Source of the DNA: Ascochyta rabiei
Taxonomy: Eukaryota > Ascomycota > Dothideomycetes > Pleosporales > Didymellaceae
DNA: 64,000 bases
Direction of reading: 5' to 3'
NCBI RefSeq assembly: GCF_004011695.2
Contig: NC_082409.1
Location: forward strand, 1,116,001 to 1,180,000
Shown one piece after another: positions 32,536-44,231 of the stretch (the stretch's first letter is position 1; each line of letters begins with the position of its first letter). A program made the translations under genes and the position numbers. The notes under the pieces are model-generated. The model was not told the origin of the DNA. It searched no databases and worked only from the letters and a program-made list of their open reading frames with translations.

Positions 32536-33619
32536 TCGGCCAGTACAAGAACTCGAGATCCGAGGCGGGGGAATAAATGGACGAAGCTGAAACTCCGCAC
32601 TCTTGTCTATGAAACATTACATATGCACAGCCTTCCCTGCGATTCGGTACGACTTATGGCAAATCTACATTGACGACACAATGTTTCCGCTGCTTTATCA
32701 TTATGCCAGGCCTATCGTGATTGGGTTGCAACCCAGTTCAAGATCTGGGCTGCGTAGCAGACCTACGACCAGTACGATGCAATGCACCCTCAAGTCGTCA
32801 AGAATTAGATTGGCTACATCAGATCGAACTGGGTTCTTAAATTTCTTGCGTTTGCATCAGCTCCGATGAAGCATCCTGTAAATACTTCGAAAAGCCAGGA
32901 CTGCTCATAGATTGAGTGGGTGTAACTCTATTCAGCGCCTTGTCGATACGTAGTCGCAAACTCTGTGCCCTCTTGAGAACGCCAATACCTCGTACACACA
33001 AATGCCTACCCGGATATTGTACCCGGATGCTTTACCCTGACAGACATTTCAATGAATCATGTCACGATTTATGTCAATCGGTTATCTAATTCCGGTTGCA
33101 GGCAGGTCGACCAACCACTGAGAATTCAACCTCGTCTTTCACCACGTTAACCCTGAAAAATATTTGCAGTGTTTTCACTGAGCGTTTGATAATGAGTTTC
33201 CCTACATCTTTCAAGAGCTCCTGACCTGACTTTGATATCTCGTACCCCTTACCACTAGCATGATCAATCTTACGGACCGACACTCGAAACTGTCACCGCC
33301 TCATCCAAAGCTCGAGCGAACCACTACCACAAGTTGCTGAAAATGAAGTTTCAACACCTGGTTTTCATCGTGGCCACTTCAGCTCTGATTACAAAGCCAG
33401 TTTCAGCACAGGGCGTCCCTTTCACAGACGACATTGTAAACGCAGAGTTTCGGTACTACTACCTGGAGGCTTTCAAAGCACCGAAAGATATCGTTGGCTA
33501 GATGTGAATGCAGACACATGTAAGCTGAAAAATTGGTAAGGGAAAGAACACAGTGAAGTTGAAAGTCAATGTTAGAGAAACTCAATCTGATCTACGAGGC
33601 GACCTGTCGCAGCTGATTC

Positions 33620-33650
<31 letters not shown>

Positions 33651-34727
33651 TTTGGAAAACCTCAGAATATGAGTTCGACTTGTCGAGCAGCATATTCAAG
33701 CAGTAGATGAACTGGTCTTCCAACGTGGGCAACATTTGTCTCTTTCGCTGGGCTACCTCATCTCGGCTCGTTGGGTTGAGCTGCAGTTGTGGATATTGGC
33801 ATCTATTGACTTGTAGATCTCGTCTTGATGTAATCACATGTATGATTACTGTTAAGATACCTTATCGAGAAAGTTACACTGTGACAAGCGCTGATAAGGT
33901 TGAGCTATTTCGTATAGAGGAAAGCCCATGATTGACGTGCTAAAGGAGAGTTTTTGTATGCCAGAGGTGGCAAGAGCGGTGTGCGTGAGTGGTGTTCGTA
34001 GTGCATATGAGTAACCAGAGCAATTAGCGACAACGCATCTGCATTGTTCGTAAGCAGCAGCTCGAGGAAATGAGGGGAGATTTGTTCACGGGTCATACGC
34101 ATGCGACGCTATGACGTTGCGGTTGAGAAAGCTGACAGTGTGACACTTGGCGGATACTGACAAACTACCGTTCGTATTGATAAGCCGGTGGATGCACGAG
34201 CGTGCCACATGAAGCGTTTCAAAGTTTTTCGTCTGTGCAGAGTGTCAGACGTATGACGAGGGCCGTGTTGTGAGGCCGATGTTGAAGCGTGGGGCGAGTT
34301 GGGTTTCGAATGTAAAGCCCACCGGCAGCATTTCACCGAAGACGACGACCGACTTGATACTTTTCTGGAGAATTGGATTGAGCATAGTCGCATGTCTAAT
34401 ATATGTAGGGATATCTAACTATCTAAAAAAAAAAAACAGAATATCTACGCGAAGTGGGCTTCACTCAGCAAATGGGGTCGGCGTGTCATACAAGAAATGA
34501 AGAGTCATCAACCGTAAGACCACTTTGGACGTGACAAAGACAAGAAATAATTAAAACAGAATGCTGGAACGCTAGAGCAGGCGACTTAACAATGAATTGT
34601 GCCAGGAAGAGAGTATGCCTTGGGAAGAAACGCACTACAACGCTTTGCCTCTCAGCCACAGTTGACTTGGGGTTTGAACGAAGATCTCTTTTTGTGATCT
34701 GGTAGGGCAGAAAATTGCGAGGTCACC
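32536..34727. other. Intergenic with homopolymer tracts
   Basis: Apart from the small frame at 33343-33501 I see no gene. A T-rich homopolymer (33620-33653, one C inside) and an A-run (about 34426-34437) are present. The two flanking genes converge, so this is 3' flank on both sides. Confidence 0.5.
33343..33501 (+). CDS. Possible 52-residue secreted peptide
   Basis: A short frame begins MKFQHLVFIVATSALITKPV and ends DIVG followed by TAG. The first 22 residues form a good signal peptide with a plausible cleavage at VSA-QG. The mature peptide would be about 30 residues, Tyr/Phe-rich (FRYYYLEAF), without cysteines. The ATG context (tgaaaATGaa) is good. No family is recognised. It could also be the first exon of a larger or degraded secreted-protein gene, since no continuation is obvious downstream before a T-rich homopolymer. 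Confidence 0.35.
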   Translation: MKFQHLVFIVATSALITKPVSAQGVPFTDDIVNAEFRYYYLEAFKAPKDIVG

Positions 34728-36987
34728 TCAGATCATGCTTGCTATCGAATTGAGAGTTGAGTGCTTCGTCCTTATACCCACTAGCTCTGGCTCACTGACC
34801 TGATGCGCGAAGCTGGTAGAAGGTACAGTTGAGTATGGCGTTGAAAAGGTCGGGAAGTCTTGTAGCGGAGTGGTGAAAACGCACATGCTTCCCTCATCTT
34901 TGGTTGAAGCGGAATCATAACGGAGGTCAGGAAACGCTGTCGCTGTCGGCGTGTGCAAGGCACGCAATGAAGCCGTGGTGGTGGGGGTGTTGGGAGGGTA
35001 CATCGAGTGCGTACCTGCTACTGGAGTTGGATAAGATGCATTGCTTCCATACGACGTTGAGCTTAGCGATGGTGTACTGATTGGAGTCGAGGCGGGCATG
35101 CCGAAGGTGTGGAAGGCGGAATCACCCGATAACGGCGTCGGTGTTGGTGGCGAATGCTGGTATGAAGCAGTGTTGGACGGCGTGGACTCTCGTTTGACAG
35201 GGTGCGAGGAGGACGACGCAGACACCGAAGATACTGTGCGAGCGCGACCTGCCTGTGTTTCACGACGCCGCTTGGGCCCATCTTTGACTTTGGGGTGGGT
35301 GTGACACTGTGGTGGTATCATTAGTAAGCAAGTTCGTGTGACCTCGCGAGATATCATGGGAGAATGAAAAGCGGAAACAAGATGGGGTTGAAAGAATGCA
35401 GGGATCGGCACGAACCTTGTATGCATGCCTGAACCAGGTCGTTCCCTTCTTCTTACTGCTGACTAAGGCAATCCACTCGCCGCAGCTCCCACAAAGACCT
35501 TCCCACACGTCGAGATTGCCTTCTGTGCGGCGTGTGTCTTGTGGACCTTGAAATGCTGCACCAGTCGCTGCGCTTACGCCGTGCGTGAATGATTTATCAT
35601 ACCAAAACGCACTATTCTTTAGCACAAGCCAGCGTCCAGGTTTGCAAAGTCCGCACCACCCTTCGCGCTTGTTGCCATGTCCGCGAACCCACCTTGGAGT
35701 GTAAAGATCACCGTTAAAGCGGAGGTCCTGCTCATGCGGTATAAGGTCTGGGTCTGATGGGTTCATGTCTGATTCAGGTGGGTTGGACGGCTCTTCGTGC
35801 AGGGAAGAGTAAAGATCTGGAGGGTCCGAAAGATCCGCGAAGTGTGATGAACAACCCCCATGTCTGTCTACATTGCTTTGAAGCAGGCGGAAAAGGCCTT
35901 GCGACGGAAGAGGTCGAGGGACTTCGAGTTGGAACGGATGATCGCGAGTTGCAAATAATGCAGGACCGTTGGATTGCAAATGGTGGTTTTGCGAGAACAG
36001 CACGTTTTGCGAAGGCATACCGAAATTTGCCATAGCATTTGGGGGGTATGCTGGCATTGAGTGATGCGGATTTTGGCTTGGACCGTAAGAAGCAAAGTGG
36101 ACAGGCGACTGGGCTATGCCGCGTGAGCTTGCAGGCGTCGAAGTTGGCGTCTGCCCGGTGGACCACCGCTTAAAGCGTGTACTCTCGAGAGTGTACGGCG
36201 AAGATCTAACATTGTTGTGTGGCGCTGGCGACATGCGAGCTCGACCTACGGTGCGGGTGACAGTGTCGTATTGTGATTTTCTTGGAGAGGCAAGTGGAGA
36301 CATTAGATGACCTCCAGATTCGACCGAGTTCCACGTGTCGCACTCAGACGCATATGAGACTGCCTCGGAAGAGCCTATTTCTTCGTAGGTTGATACCTCA
36401 GGAAACATACCTCCACCTGTGCTGGACATTGAGAATGACGACTCGGACAGGCGACGAGTTCCTTGCGGGTTGTATTGCGCTGCATTATCGCTCTCTCGTT
36501 GGTCCAGTCCCTGAAATTGCCGCAAGTCGATGATAGGAGTATTCTCGTCTGAACCCATCAGTCCATGACCGTAGTCTGTCGTATCTGCGTCTAAAGTGGG
36601 GAACGGCTCAAGCTCTCCGCACGTCTTTGAGCCCCAGGGACCTGATCACATCAGTGCAAAGCTACAAGGAGGGGTTAAAGCGGACGTACTGGCATCGATG
36701 ACGCTGGGAAAGTACTCTGCGGAAGTTGACATGCCACCGACTTGCATACCACTGTTGAATGTTGTATTGTTGAACATCGATGCTGCGGACGGGTCGATGT
36801 CGGACCTCGGAAGGTATTGTACGTTCTCTTCTCTGTTCCGTACCATGGGGCCTCCGGCTCCGGCATAGTACGAGTTGTGGGTCTGTGGTACAGCCCACGT
36901 GGATTGGGGTGGCGACGACCTTGACACTTGTTGCAATGATGGTGGCGGTGGGTGCTTTTGAAAAGAATAATCGTTATATGGATACAT
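34728..36987 (-). CDS. Rua1-type transcription regulator (DUF4451 / Rua1 C-terminal domain)
   Basis: Exons 36987-36690, 36641-35416 and 35306-34728, with introns of 48 and 109 bp, give about 700 residues. The long Ser/Pro/Asn/Gln-rich N-terminal half looks disordered. Residues about 413-525 hold the conserved zinc-binding module: LYTPRWVRGHGNKREGWCGLC, PGRWLVLKNSAFWYDKSFTHG, GLCGSCGEWIALVSSKKKGT, and TWFRHAYKCHTHPK, which is completed across intron 2. This is the Rua1/Meu26 C-terminal domain; in Ustilago the founding member controls the glycolipid (ustilagic acid) gene cluster. A basic KRRRE and a Ser/Thr/Pro tail follow. It is nuclear, with target genes unknown here. A GTCAGT donor near the end could extend the C-terminus. 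Confidence 0.85.
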
Positions 36988-39900
36988 CTGTGGGGATGAA
37001 GTGGGTGGAGCTTGACCCAGGCCCCGAGATTTGCTTGATGAAGGGCGGTATCTATATATGTGGTCAGCATGTCCAAATAACCCAGTCGTCAGTCTGGATC
37101 AATAATCTGCGCCTTACTGTTGATGTGCATTGAATTCCATGTTTAGGCTGTCGTCCTCTATACACAGTGGTCTCGGCGTATATCTATAGGAAACGTTAAT
37201 GACGGATTCGGCTTCCTACATCTTCGCGCTGAAGTTAGATCGACGCTGTGCAGCTAGCAGCGCCGCGTCACGGGGCAGCCGGTCTGCCAAGCAAGGGAGT
37301 GAGAGGCGTATGGGGACTCACAACTGAGTAACGAAAGAAGCTACTGGCATTCAAGGGAATGTGTTTGGGCGATATTGTTGTACAACCACAGCTGAGTGGG
37401 TGTGAGTGACGTGAATAATGAGCCGTAAGGCTAGACAAATGAGTGTATGGGCAACAAAAGCTTCCGATGCAGCCAGCGCGGATAGGAGCCCGCTCCAAAG
37501 AAAGAATGAATGTAGATTTAAGAGGGCTGGGATTTCTAAGGAACGACAGAGCCAAGTAGAGCGGCAGATGACCGGGGGTCAGTTGTAGTATAAGTCGAAA
37601 ATTCGGGATCGAGGGTTCCGAGGGCAGCCACGAGGTATGTAGAACGACTTCCACAAATTTGACACAACAGAACCACTCGGCCGCAAGTTTGAAAGCAGTG
37701 TCGCGAGGTGTCTTGGCTGCAGAGGATCTGGAACAGCGACAGTAGAAGCGTTCACCCAAAGGAGCCTCTGGTGGAGAAGTGTAGGAAAGGGTGGGCCGGG
37801 CGCAGGGCTGCTGGATTGCTGGAAGGCGATTAGAGACGTCTGGGATAGTCGCACCAGTTGACACGCTCATCCTCCTGTCGGCTCACGCGCACGAGGACTT
37901 GAATGATGAGCAGCAGGCGATCCCTGCGGCCGAACCATTGATACCGTCATGGGCGAGGCGCTTCGCGAGCAGACAGCATGGCTGCGGACAAGGAAGCTGC
38001 CGGTCGGCCACAACGTATTTGTGAAGGGCGGTACCATTTATTGCGGCCGAAGCTCGGTTTCATCACCTCGTTTGGAGACTAAGTATCGTTTGGCAAAAGG
38101 ACAAAGTGGTGAAAGCGCGGTAGGTGCAATACGCGACTTGGAGATGTCAATCTCAAGACGCTTTCAGGATCAAGGATCGTTCATATCGAGGATTCTGCTC
38201 GATTCCGGCAGCACGCTAGCTGGGCTGGGCATGCAACACCGAGTAGGCTGAGTGCGAGTGGTGAGAAGGTGAGAGACTTGGAACAGCGCTAATGTTACGT
38301 AAGCCCTCGCTTACCGCGCCCGGCCAAAGAACGCGCCTACCTCTACCGTCGCGACAAGCCCGAAACGCTCCTCAAACTTCAGGGGCAAGGGGTCCTCCAG
38401 CCCACCGTCCTCGCAACGTCTCCCGCACCATCACCATCATTTTCGAATTCCTGCGAATTGATTTGTCGCCAGTTGCGCTCGGTCACCATTTACAACGGAG
38501 CAGACCGACGTTTCTGTTTCGCTCCTTCTACTGGCCCACTTGGACCGTCGTCGAGGCAATCGCCACCACATGGAATTGCGAGCAGGTTTGCCTCGAACGC
38601 GTCCTTTGTCGTCTGAGCCCGTTAGATTTCGTATAGGACCGAGTCAGGCTGACAGTTGACAGCTGTGGAATGACGTGGGCTTGGGAGCGTGACGATTGTT
38701 GACTCGTCTCCAAGACAACAACTGCAGCCACAAATGATGGTAGTCGGCTTCGGCCAAAACTGCCGCATCATTGGCTGATTTATTCCGTCACTCATCGTAT
38801 TGCTGACAATCTAGCTTTGGTATTGTGCTACCAACTCAGGCAGAGCGATTAATTCGGGTGGAGTCATTCCGCTATCAACCTTCGCCTAGTGTGTGCTCTC
38901 ATTGAGATGCATGGCAGGGATTGGTCCTGCAGCGAGCACCGAGCCACTCACCCGATCAGTCGCGTATTCATGAGTGAAGTCCAATGCCCATTGCGGGCGC
39001 ACTTCCCCATTCAGCCGAATCGCAGATATGTTGATATATTGGAATCACAATCGAGTAACATCCCTGTCCGGGGTATCCTCCTCGCGACTGTCTAAAAGTC
39101 CGAGATCGCGGACCTGAAGACAGTAAACCCCCTTTGCTTCTCGCATGCAGGCTGCGCTCAATCAGGAAACTCGTTTCCCGCTTCCCCATAGCACAGCAGC
39201 GCGTGCCATGTCTGGCTCTTCCTCCCATCTCATATCCACGTGTTCTGTTGTACAAGGACGTCCTTCCCAATCCAGAGCATCTGCGAGCGGTCTTGAATGG
39301 AGTATAGCGGGTATTGATTAGCTGTATGTTGTTGTTATCTCGCTTCAGGGTCACCCCGCGCTTCGCCTCTTGAAGACTTGTAGCTCTCCAAATACCGGTC
39401 AGAACGGGATCGCTGACAAGGTATAGGCAGCTAATGAACAACGCCTCGATCGATGCTGACCGTCGATCCCCAAGAACGCCAATGGCTTTTGACGTCCTTC
39501 GTGCACACCTGCAGGTACGATCGCATCTGAGGACGCGCTCCGCTAAGCAAGTGTATCACTGCTCTGCAGGAGCAACGTATACGATTGCGTGGCCGATGTG
39601 CATACGTTAAACAAAACCGGTCGGCTAAGCAAGCCGATGTAAGGGACACATACCACGCTCGACTGTCACCAAAGCGAGACGCGGAATCTGTCCGTCGTTC
39701 TCGGCTGTTCATGTAGGACCGAGGAATTGTAATAATGAGACAATAACCCGATACAAACCGATGGCTTCAAACGGCATCAGGAGACGAACCACCATCGCCT
39801 TCATAGCTAGAGATGCACAATCTGGACGGCGATAAACACCACTGCTACTGAGGTTTCAGTGACGAAGACGATGATTGTCCCTTGAGATCAGCGTAGGACT

Positions 39901-40668
39901 GTAATCGGGTACAGCTGCACGTCGAATATGACCAATAGACAGACAGTCATGTGCACCTGACTCGTCGAATATGACCAATAGACAGACAGTCATGTGCACC
40001 TGACTCGCTCAACCTTAAGTCCCAGTGCTTCAGAAAAACAAAGCCACTGCAATTTCTCCACACACCAAAGCTCGTGTCAGCCCTAAGCCACCCCGTGGCG
40101 ACTCACACCCAGGGTCATGCCAGTTACACTGTCAGTCCTAACGCCAACTACCCATGTTGTAGAACTAGGGACGTGACAGGCACATCGCTGGCGGACCGGG
40201 ACGCGCGGACATTGGCATTATCTAGTTAAGCTTTCGCAACCAGACCGCCAACAGCCGAGTCATAACGTGCAACCGTGATCGTGACAGGCATATTACGTGG
40301 GGTACATGTCAAGCTTTTTCAAGCTCAGATGTCGTACGTCAAGAGCCGCAAAAGTTCGTGAGGTGCTGTCACATGGCCAACTACCGGTGAACGGTATCGG
40401 AAGAGTGGCACCATCGATATAAGACCACATGCTAATGTGGTTTGAGCGTTATCGTTGACACCCTGGCAAACTGTTCTGACTCGTGATAAACCTTCGACGC
40501 TCGAGTGTTTAGTCATCATTTTTCAACTTTGTCCTTGTGGCATCCATGCATGATTTGCGCCGCTGATTGATTGGATGGATTATCGGTTTGTGCTTTGCAA
40601 TTCACTAGTCACGAAGCTGAAGTGGCATTTATGCGTTCATGAGAAGTATTACATGCGTTGTTCAGCAT
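36988..40668. other. Intergenic 3.7 kb upstream of the Rua1-type gene
   Basis: No gene is convincing. A 200-codon minus-strand frame (37268-37870) and a 100-codon plus-strand frame (37949-38251) have no family resemblance; the former may be leader of the regulator gene. A perfect 43-bp tandem duplication lies at 39921-40006. Long upstream regions are common for fungal regulators. Confidence 0.45.
39921..40006. repeat. Perfect 43-bp tandem duplication
   Basis: Two identical adjacent 43-bp copies (39921-39963 and 39964-40006), each beginning gtcgaatatgaccaatagac and ending gcacctgactc, lie in non-coding DNA. Perfect identity suggests a recent event. Confidence 0.95.
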
Positions 40669-42456
40669 CTACGACTTCCCAACTTTGACATCGCATCCTC
40701 CACTCACAGTATCGAATATCATTTCACTCCCTCCACCCCCTTTCTGTGCTTCGACATGATTTTTTCCTGGCAAGTCGTTTTCACTCATCAACTGCAGTTC
40801 GTTTCCCTGCAAATGCAATTCTCCACTCAGACTTGTCCCATCGATCTTGCCCTGCCATTCTTTCGGATATCTTAGTCCCATGCCTCCGGATATGCTCTTG
40901 TGAACACTCGTTAGACCCATCATAGGGACCCCTTTCGCCTTGTACGGTGTACGCAAGGTAACATTCATTTGTCCAGAATGCGTGCTTGTTTGCAGCATTG
41001 ATGAGTATGCACCAGACTTGAAAGGCAAGATGTCAGCAGTGACGGAGCCTGCCACAGAGTAAATTTCAGTTTTGGAGCCGTGAATGAACATCCCGTCAAC
41101 CGAACCTACGGTTGTGTTGAGAAGTATCTGGTAGTCTCGCTCAGGGATGTGTTTGCGCTCGAAGTCGATGCGCATGCTTCCTGAATGAGAGTTCGCCTTG
41201 AAAATGGCTAGCCCTGACTCTCCTGGTGCTGTAGCTTTGGGCTTGACATCAACATTGACTGAACCGGTCTTGGTATCGACGATCAAGAGGTTTGAAAGGC
41301 TGTACTTGCCACTGACTGAACCAGAAGTTGTCCTTAAGCGAATTTCTCGTGAGTCCAACGACGCGGCGTCCAATGTCCCTGAGGTGAGCGAGATGGTAGT
41401 CATGTTCGTGACCGAGAACTCAACGCCGCTGTGAATCTGCATGCCGAGATGCGTCGCTTCGATTGCCAGCGTTTCGAGCGTGGCGCCTGGCGCCATGTAA
41501 AGGACTATAGACATACCCAGGCAAGCCGAGCCGGCCGGCACACCTTCGAAACCTGGTGCTCTAGAAGGGTTGCCAATTGTGAGGCCGTCTGGTGCTAAAA
41601 CGTACTTGATACTGTCCACATTGACAGATGGCGAGACGGCGTACGACATTCTCGCCTGCACTGTTCCAGCCGCTTGGCTGGCTGGCGCTTTTGTGATGTG
41701 TATCCAACCCTGTATGCGTTTGTACGGCCCGTCAAGCTGATGCATTGCTTCTTTGACCTTGACTGCGCTCGGCGAACCGAAATCGTATTCATCGGTCTTC
41801 ACATTGTACTTCTTTCCGCATCGTGCTGGCCATCGGATGGGAAAGATTTGTTTCGATTCTGTGTGTGTAGATGGTGTCGGGGCCGCTACGCTCTGTGAGG
41901 GCCAGGGAGTTGCGATGATATCTGGCGCAATCATGCCTTCTGATGGGCTTGATTGTGCCACCTGGATCGAGGTTGGCTCTACTGTTGGCTCGTTCGCGAC
42001 GGCCTGAGCTGACGACTCGGGTAATAAAATCACTGAAGCCTTCAACGGTTAGATATATGCCTACGCCGTCGTTGCGACACGAACCTGTTTGTCTTTCCTT
42101 GCTGACGTGGTGAACGCGATCCCGGACGCAAATACGAAAACAAGCAACAACAACACCCCCAACCACTTCACCCATCTCGTCCGTATCGATTGCATGAACG
42201 TTCGTCCGCTGTACAAGTATTCCTTGTATTCTTGCTCATCGCGGTGCAGTAATGTCGCACCCTCATCGCCGCTCGGCCGCCCATAGTAGAGGCCTGGCGT
42301 TGTGGCTTCCAGATACGTAGGTGGTGCATCATTCGAATTGTTTAGGTCGTCCAACAAAGGGCTATGTAATTCTGAATATGGTGCCGCATAACGTGGAGAG
42401 ACGATGACTAGAGGCTGCCGTGATCTACTGTTGGCAACCGCTGTGTCTATGAACAT
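40669..42456 (-). CDS. Single-pass membrane protein with beta-repeat (DUF4097-like) ectodomain
   Basis: Exons 42456-42085 and 42039-40669 (45-bp intron, CTAAC branch) give 580 residues. An N-terminal cytosolic part with a PPTY-type motif (NDAPPTYLEA) precedes one membrane helix at about residues 98-115 (VKWLGVLLLLVFVFASGIAF). A Pro/Ser/Thr-rich linker follows, then a C-terminal region of repeated short strands: FSVTNMTTISLTSGTLDAAS, IRLRTTSGSVSGKYS, LIVDTKTGSVNVDV. This ladder of TxxGSV repeats is typical of DUF4097/adhesin-head-like beta-solenoids. The topology suggests a type II surface or vacuolar protein. The PPxY motif could recruit a Nedd4/Rsp5 ubiquitin ligase. An in-frame ATG at 42714 would add 86 residues of poor composition. 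The function is unknown. Confidence 0.75.
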
Positions 42457-44231
42457 GGTGTCTTTCGAAAGGTCGATGAAATTTAAGATAAGATATTTCT
42501 CTGTTTGTTCAAATGACCAAGTAGCAGGCCAGGCAGCGAGGCTGCTTTTCTGTTCCTCGTCTTGACACAAAAGCACACGGTCGTAATTACGGTCGGCAGT
42601 CCTGTGACATGGTCGTTTCAGGATTGAAAACAAGGTTTGTTTTGGATGTGTGACTACACTCTTAGCAGAAGCTAGGTCAAGACACCCCACCTCGATCGAT
42701 AGCTGCTTCAACATTATGCAGTCGCTTGTTAATCATCCTTGTGAGATTACACCTGGTCTCACTAATAAAATATTTCTGTGAACCCAGCACAAGATCCTTA
42801 TATTCCTTGACAACCTCCTGACGATAAGTAGTAATAAGGTCAAGACTCCTCTCATCACAGGTCTTATGGCCATGAGAACCTCAAGGTCAACACGGGCGCT
42901 CATTTGTGATTTCGTTTGGTGTTCTAAATCTCAGCAAGCTCCGAGCTGCGTTATTCACGTGACTGTAACATCAGCACTCCCACTTCAATTCACAAGACCC
43001 ATCGACCGGCAATAGGATCTGTATCCTGGATGTCAAAATGATCTCTACAGGATACAACATGCACCTGGGCAGGTATTAATACCAACAATAATAGGTCTGA
43101 GCTTCGGCTATAAGAACAGTCTGCTGAAGTCCTGTTTTTTAGGATAGGAAACAGTGACTGTGGAGGCGGTCGGCATGTTTCCATGTATGAACGCAGACAC
43201 AACAGAAAATACTTGAACAACTCGGCAGAGATCTAGACTCTGGACACTACCAAACCCGTCTTGATAGGAGGCAAGAAGAGAAACTGCCATATCCAGGGCC
43301 TGCCTCATGTAACGTTGTTTTGTACATTCTGATTCCCTCAAGCTCAGCTCGGAGGGCGTCCTCTTCTTCGATCAGACCCGGAACGTTACAAGCGCCAATG
43401 AAGACAGAGCCGCCCTTAGCACGCTTGTGAGAACAACTGGCAGCCGGTAATCTTTGAGCAAACATACGACATCTCTGTTGGAACTGCAAAAATGACTAGT
43501 CATCCTTGCAGCGTGTTGATCGGAATATATACCACTTCAACAATCTCTTTGTTGGACAAGAAGATTAAACATTCCCGGACGATCAAGGGATGTAACGGCC
43601 ATGCAGAGCCCATGGTTCTTGTTGATGGCGTAGTAGAATGATTCCATATCGAGTGCCATCAAGGCGACATAATTCACTACCAAGCGGTCAGAATACTTCC
43701 TTCCCGTCATCTCCGTGACACGGACTGCTCGTTTTATATCTGAACCGGGCTCTAGCTGGCTTTCGGCGCAAAAACATGGAGGTGAACCTATGCGAAGGTG
43801 TCGATGGAACGTTCGAGATTGTTCTTTAAACTTTTCACATACATGCTCCCTATTCACGATGAGCAGCCACATGCAAATCCTGATGAGCGCTTCGGCATTT
43901 TTTCCATCTTAAGAGCATAGACATATAAGCTTAAAGTTAGTACAACCCGCAGTTCCATCTAGCGTAAACGCTATTAAGAAAGGCGTGTAGTCTAGGTAGG
44001 CGTATAGCAAAGAAACACATCGATTATAGACACTTATAGTCTACATAGAGCGCTAGTATTAGTACAAGTATATTATAGGCTGGCTGTGTATTCTCTGAGT
44101 ATAACTAAAGATAAGAAGTGTATGGTTTAGAAACGCGTAACTTCTCTTAAACGTCAGTCTTTAATCTATACTACTTCTTAATCTTTTCTACTTTGAAGAT
44201 TAAGGTGCCTTGTATTACATAGATCCGGACT
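42457..44231. other. Intergenic; unassigned fragments and AT-rich tract
   Basis: Minus-strand frames at 43537-43872, 43247-43489 and 43108-43341 lie close together in three reading frames and could be exons or debris of one gene, but I cannot join them with good splice sites or name a family. The stretch 43920-44220 is rich in tatagac/ctatag words, with the TpA-rich look of mutated repeat DNA. The three-enzyme group begins immediately to the right. Confidence 0.4.

Noticed and set aside
37268..37870. 200-codon minus-strand frame upstream of the Rua1-type gene
   Set aside because: It has an ATG but no domain; more likely leader or promoter sequence.
43108..43872. Three minus-strand frames as a multi-exon gene
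   Set aside because: I could not connect them with acceptable splice sites or place them in a family; noted only as unassigned fragments.
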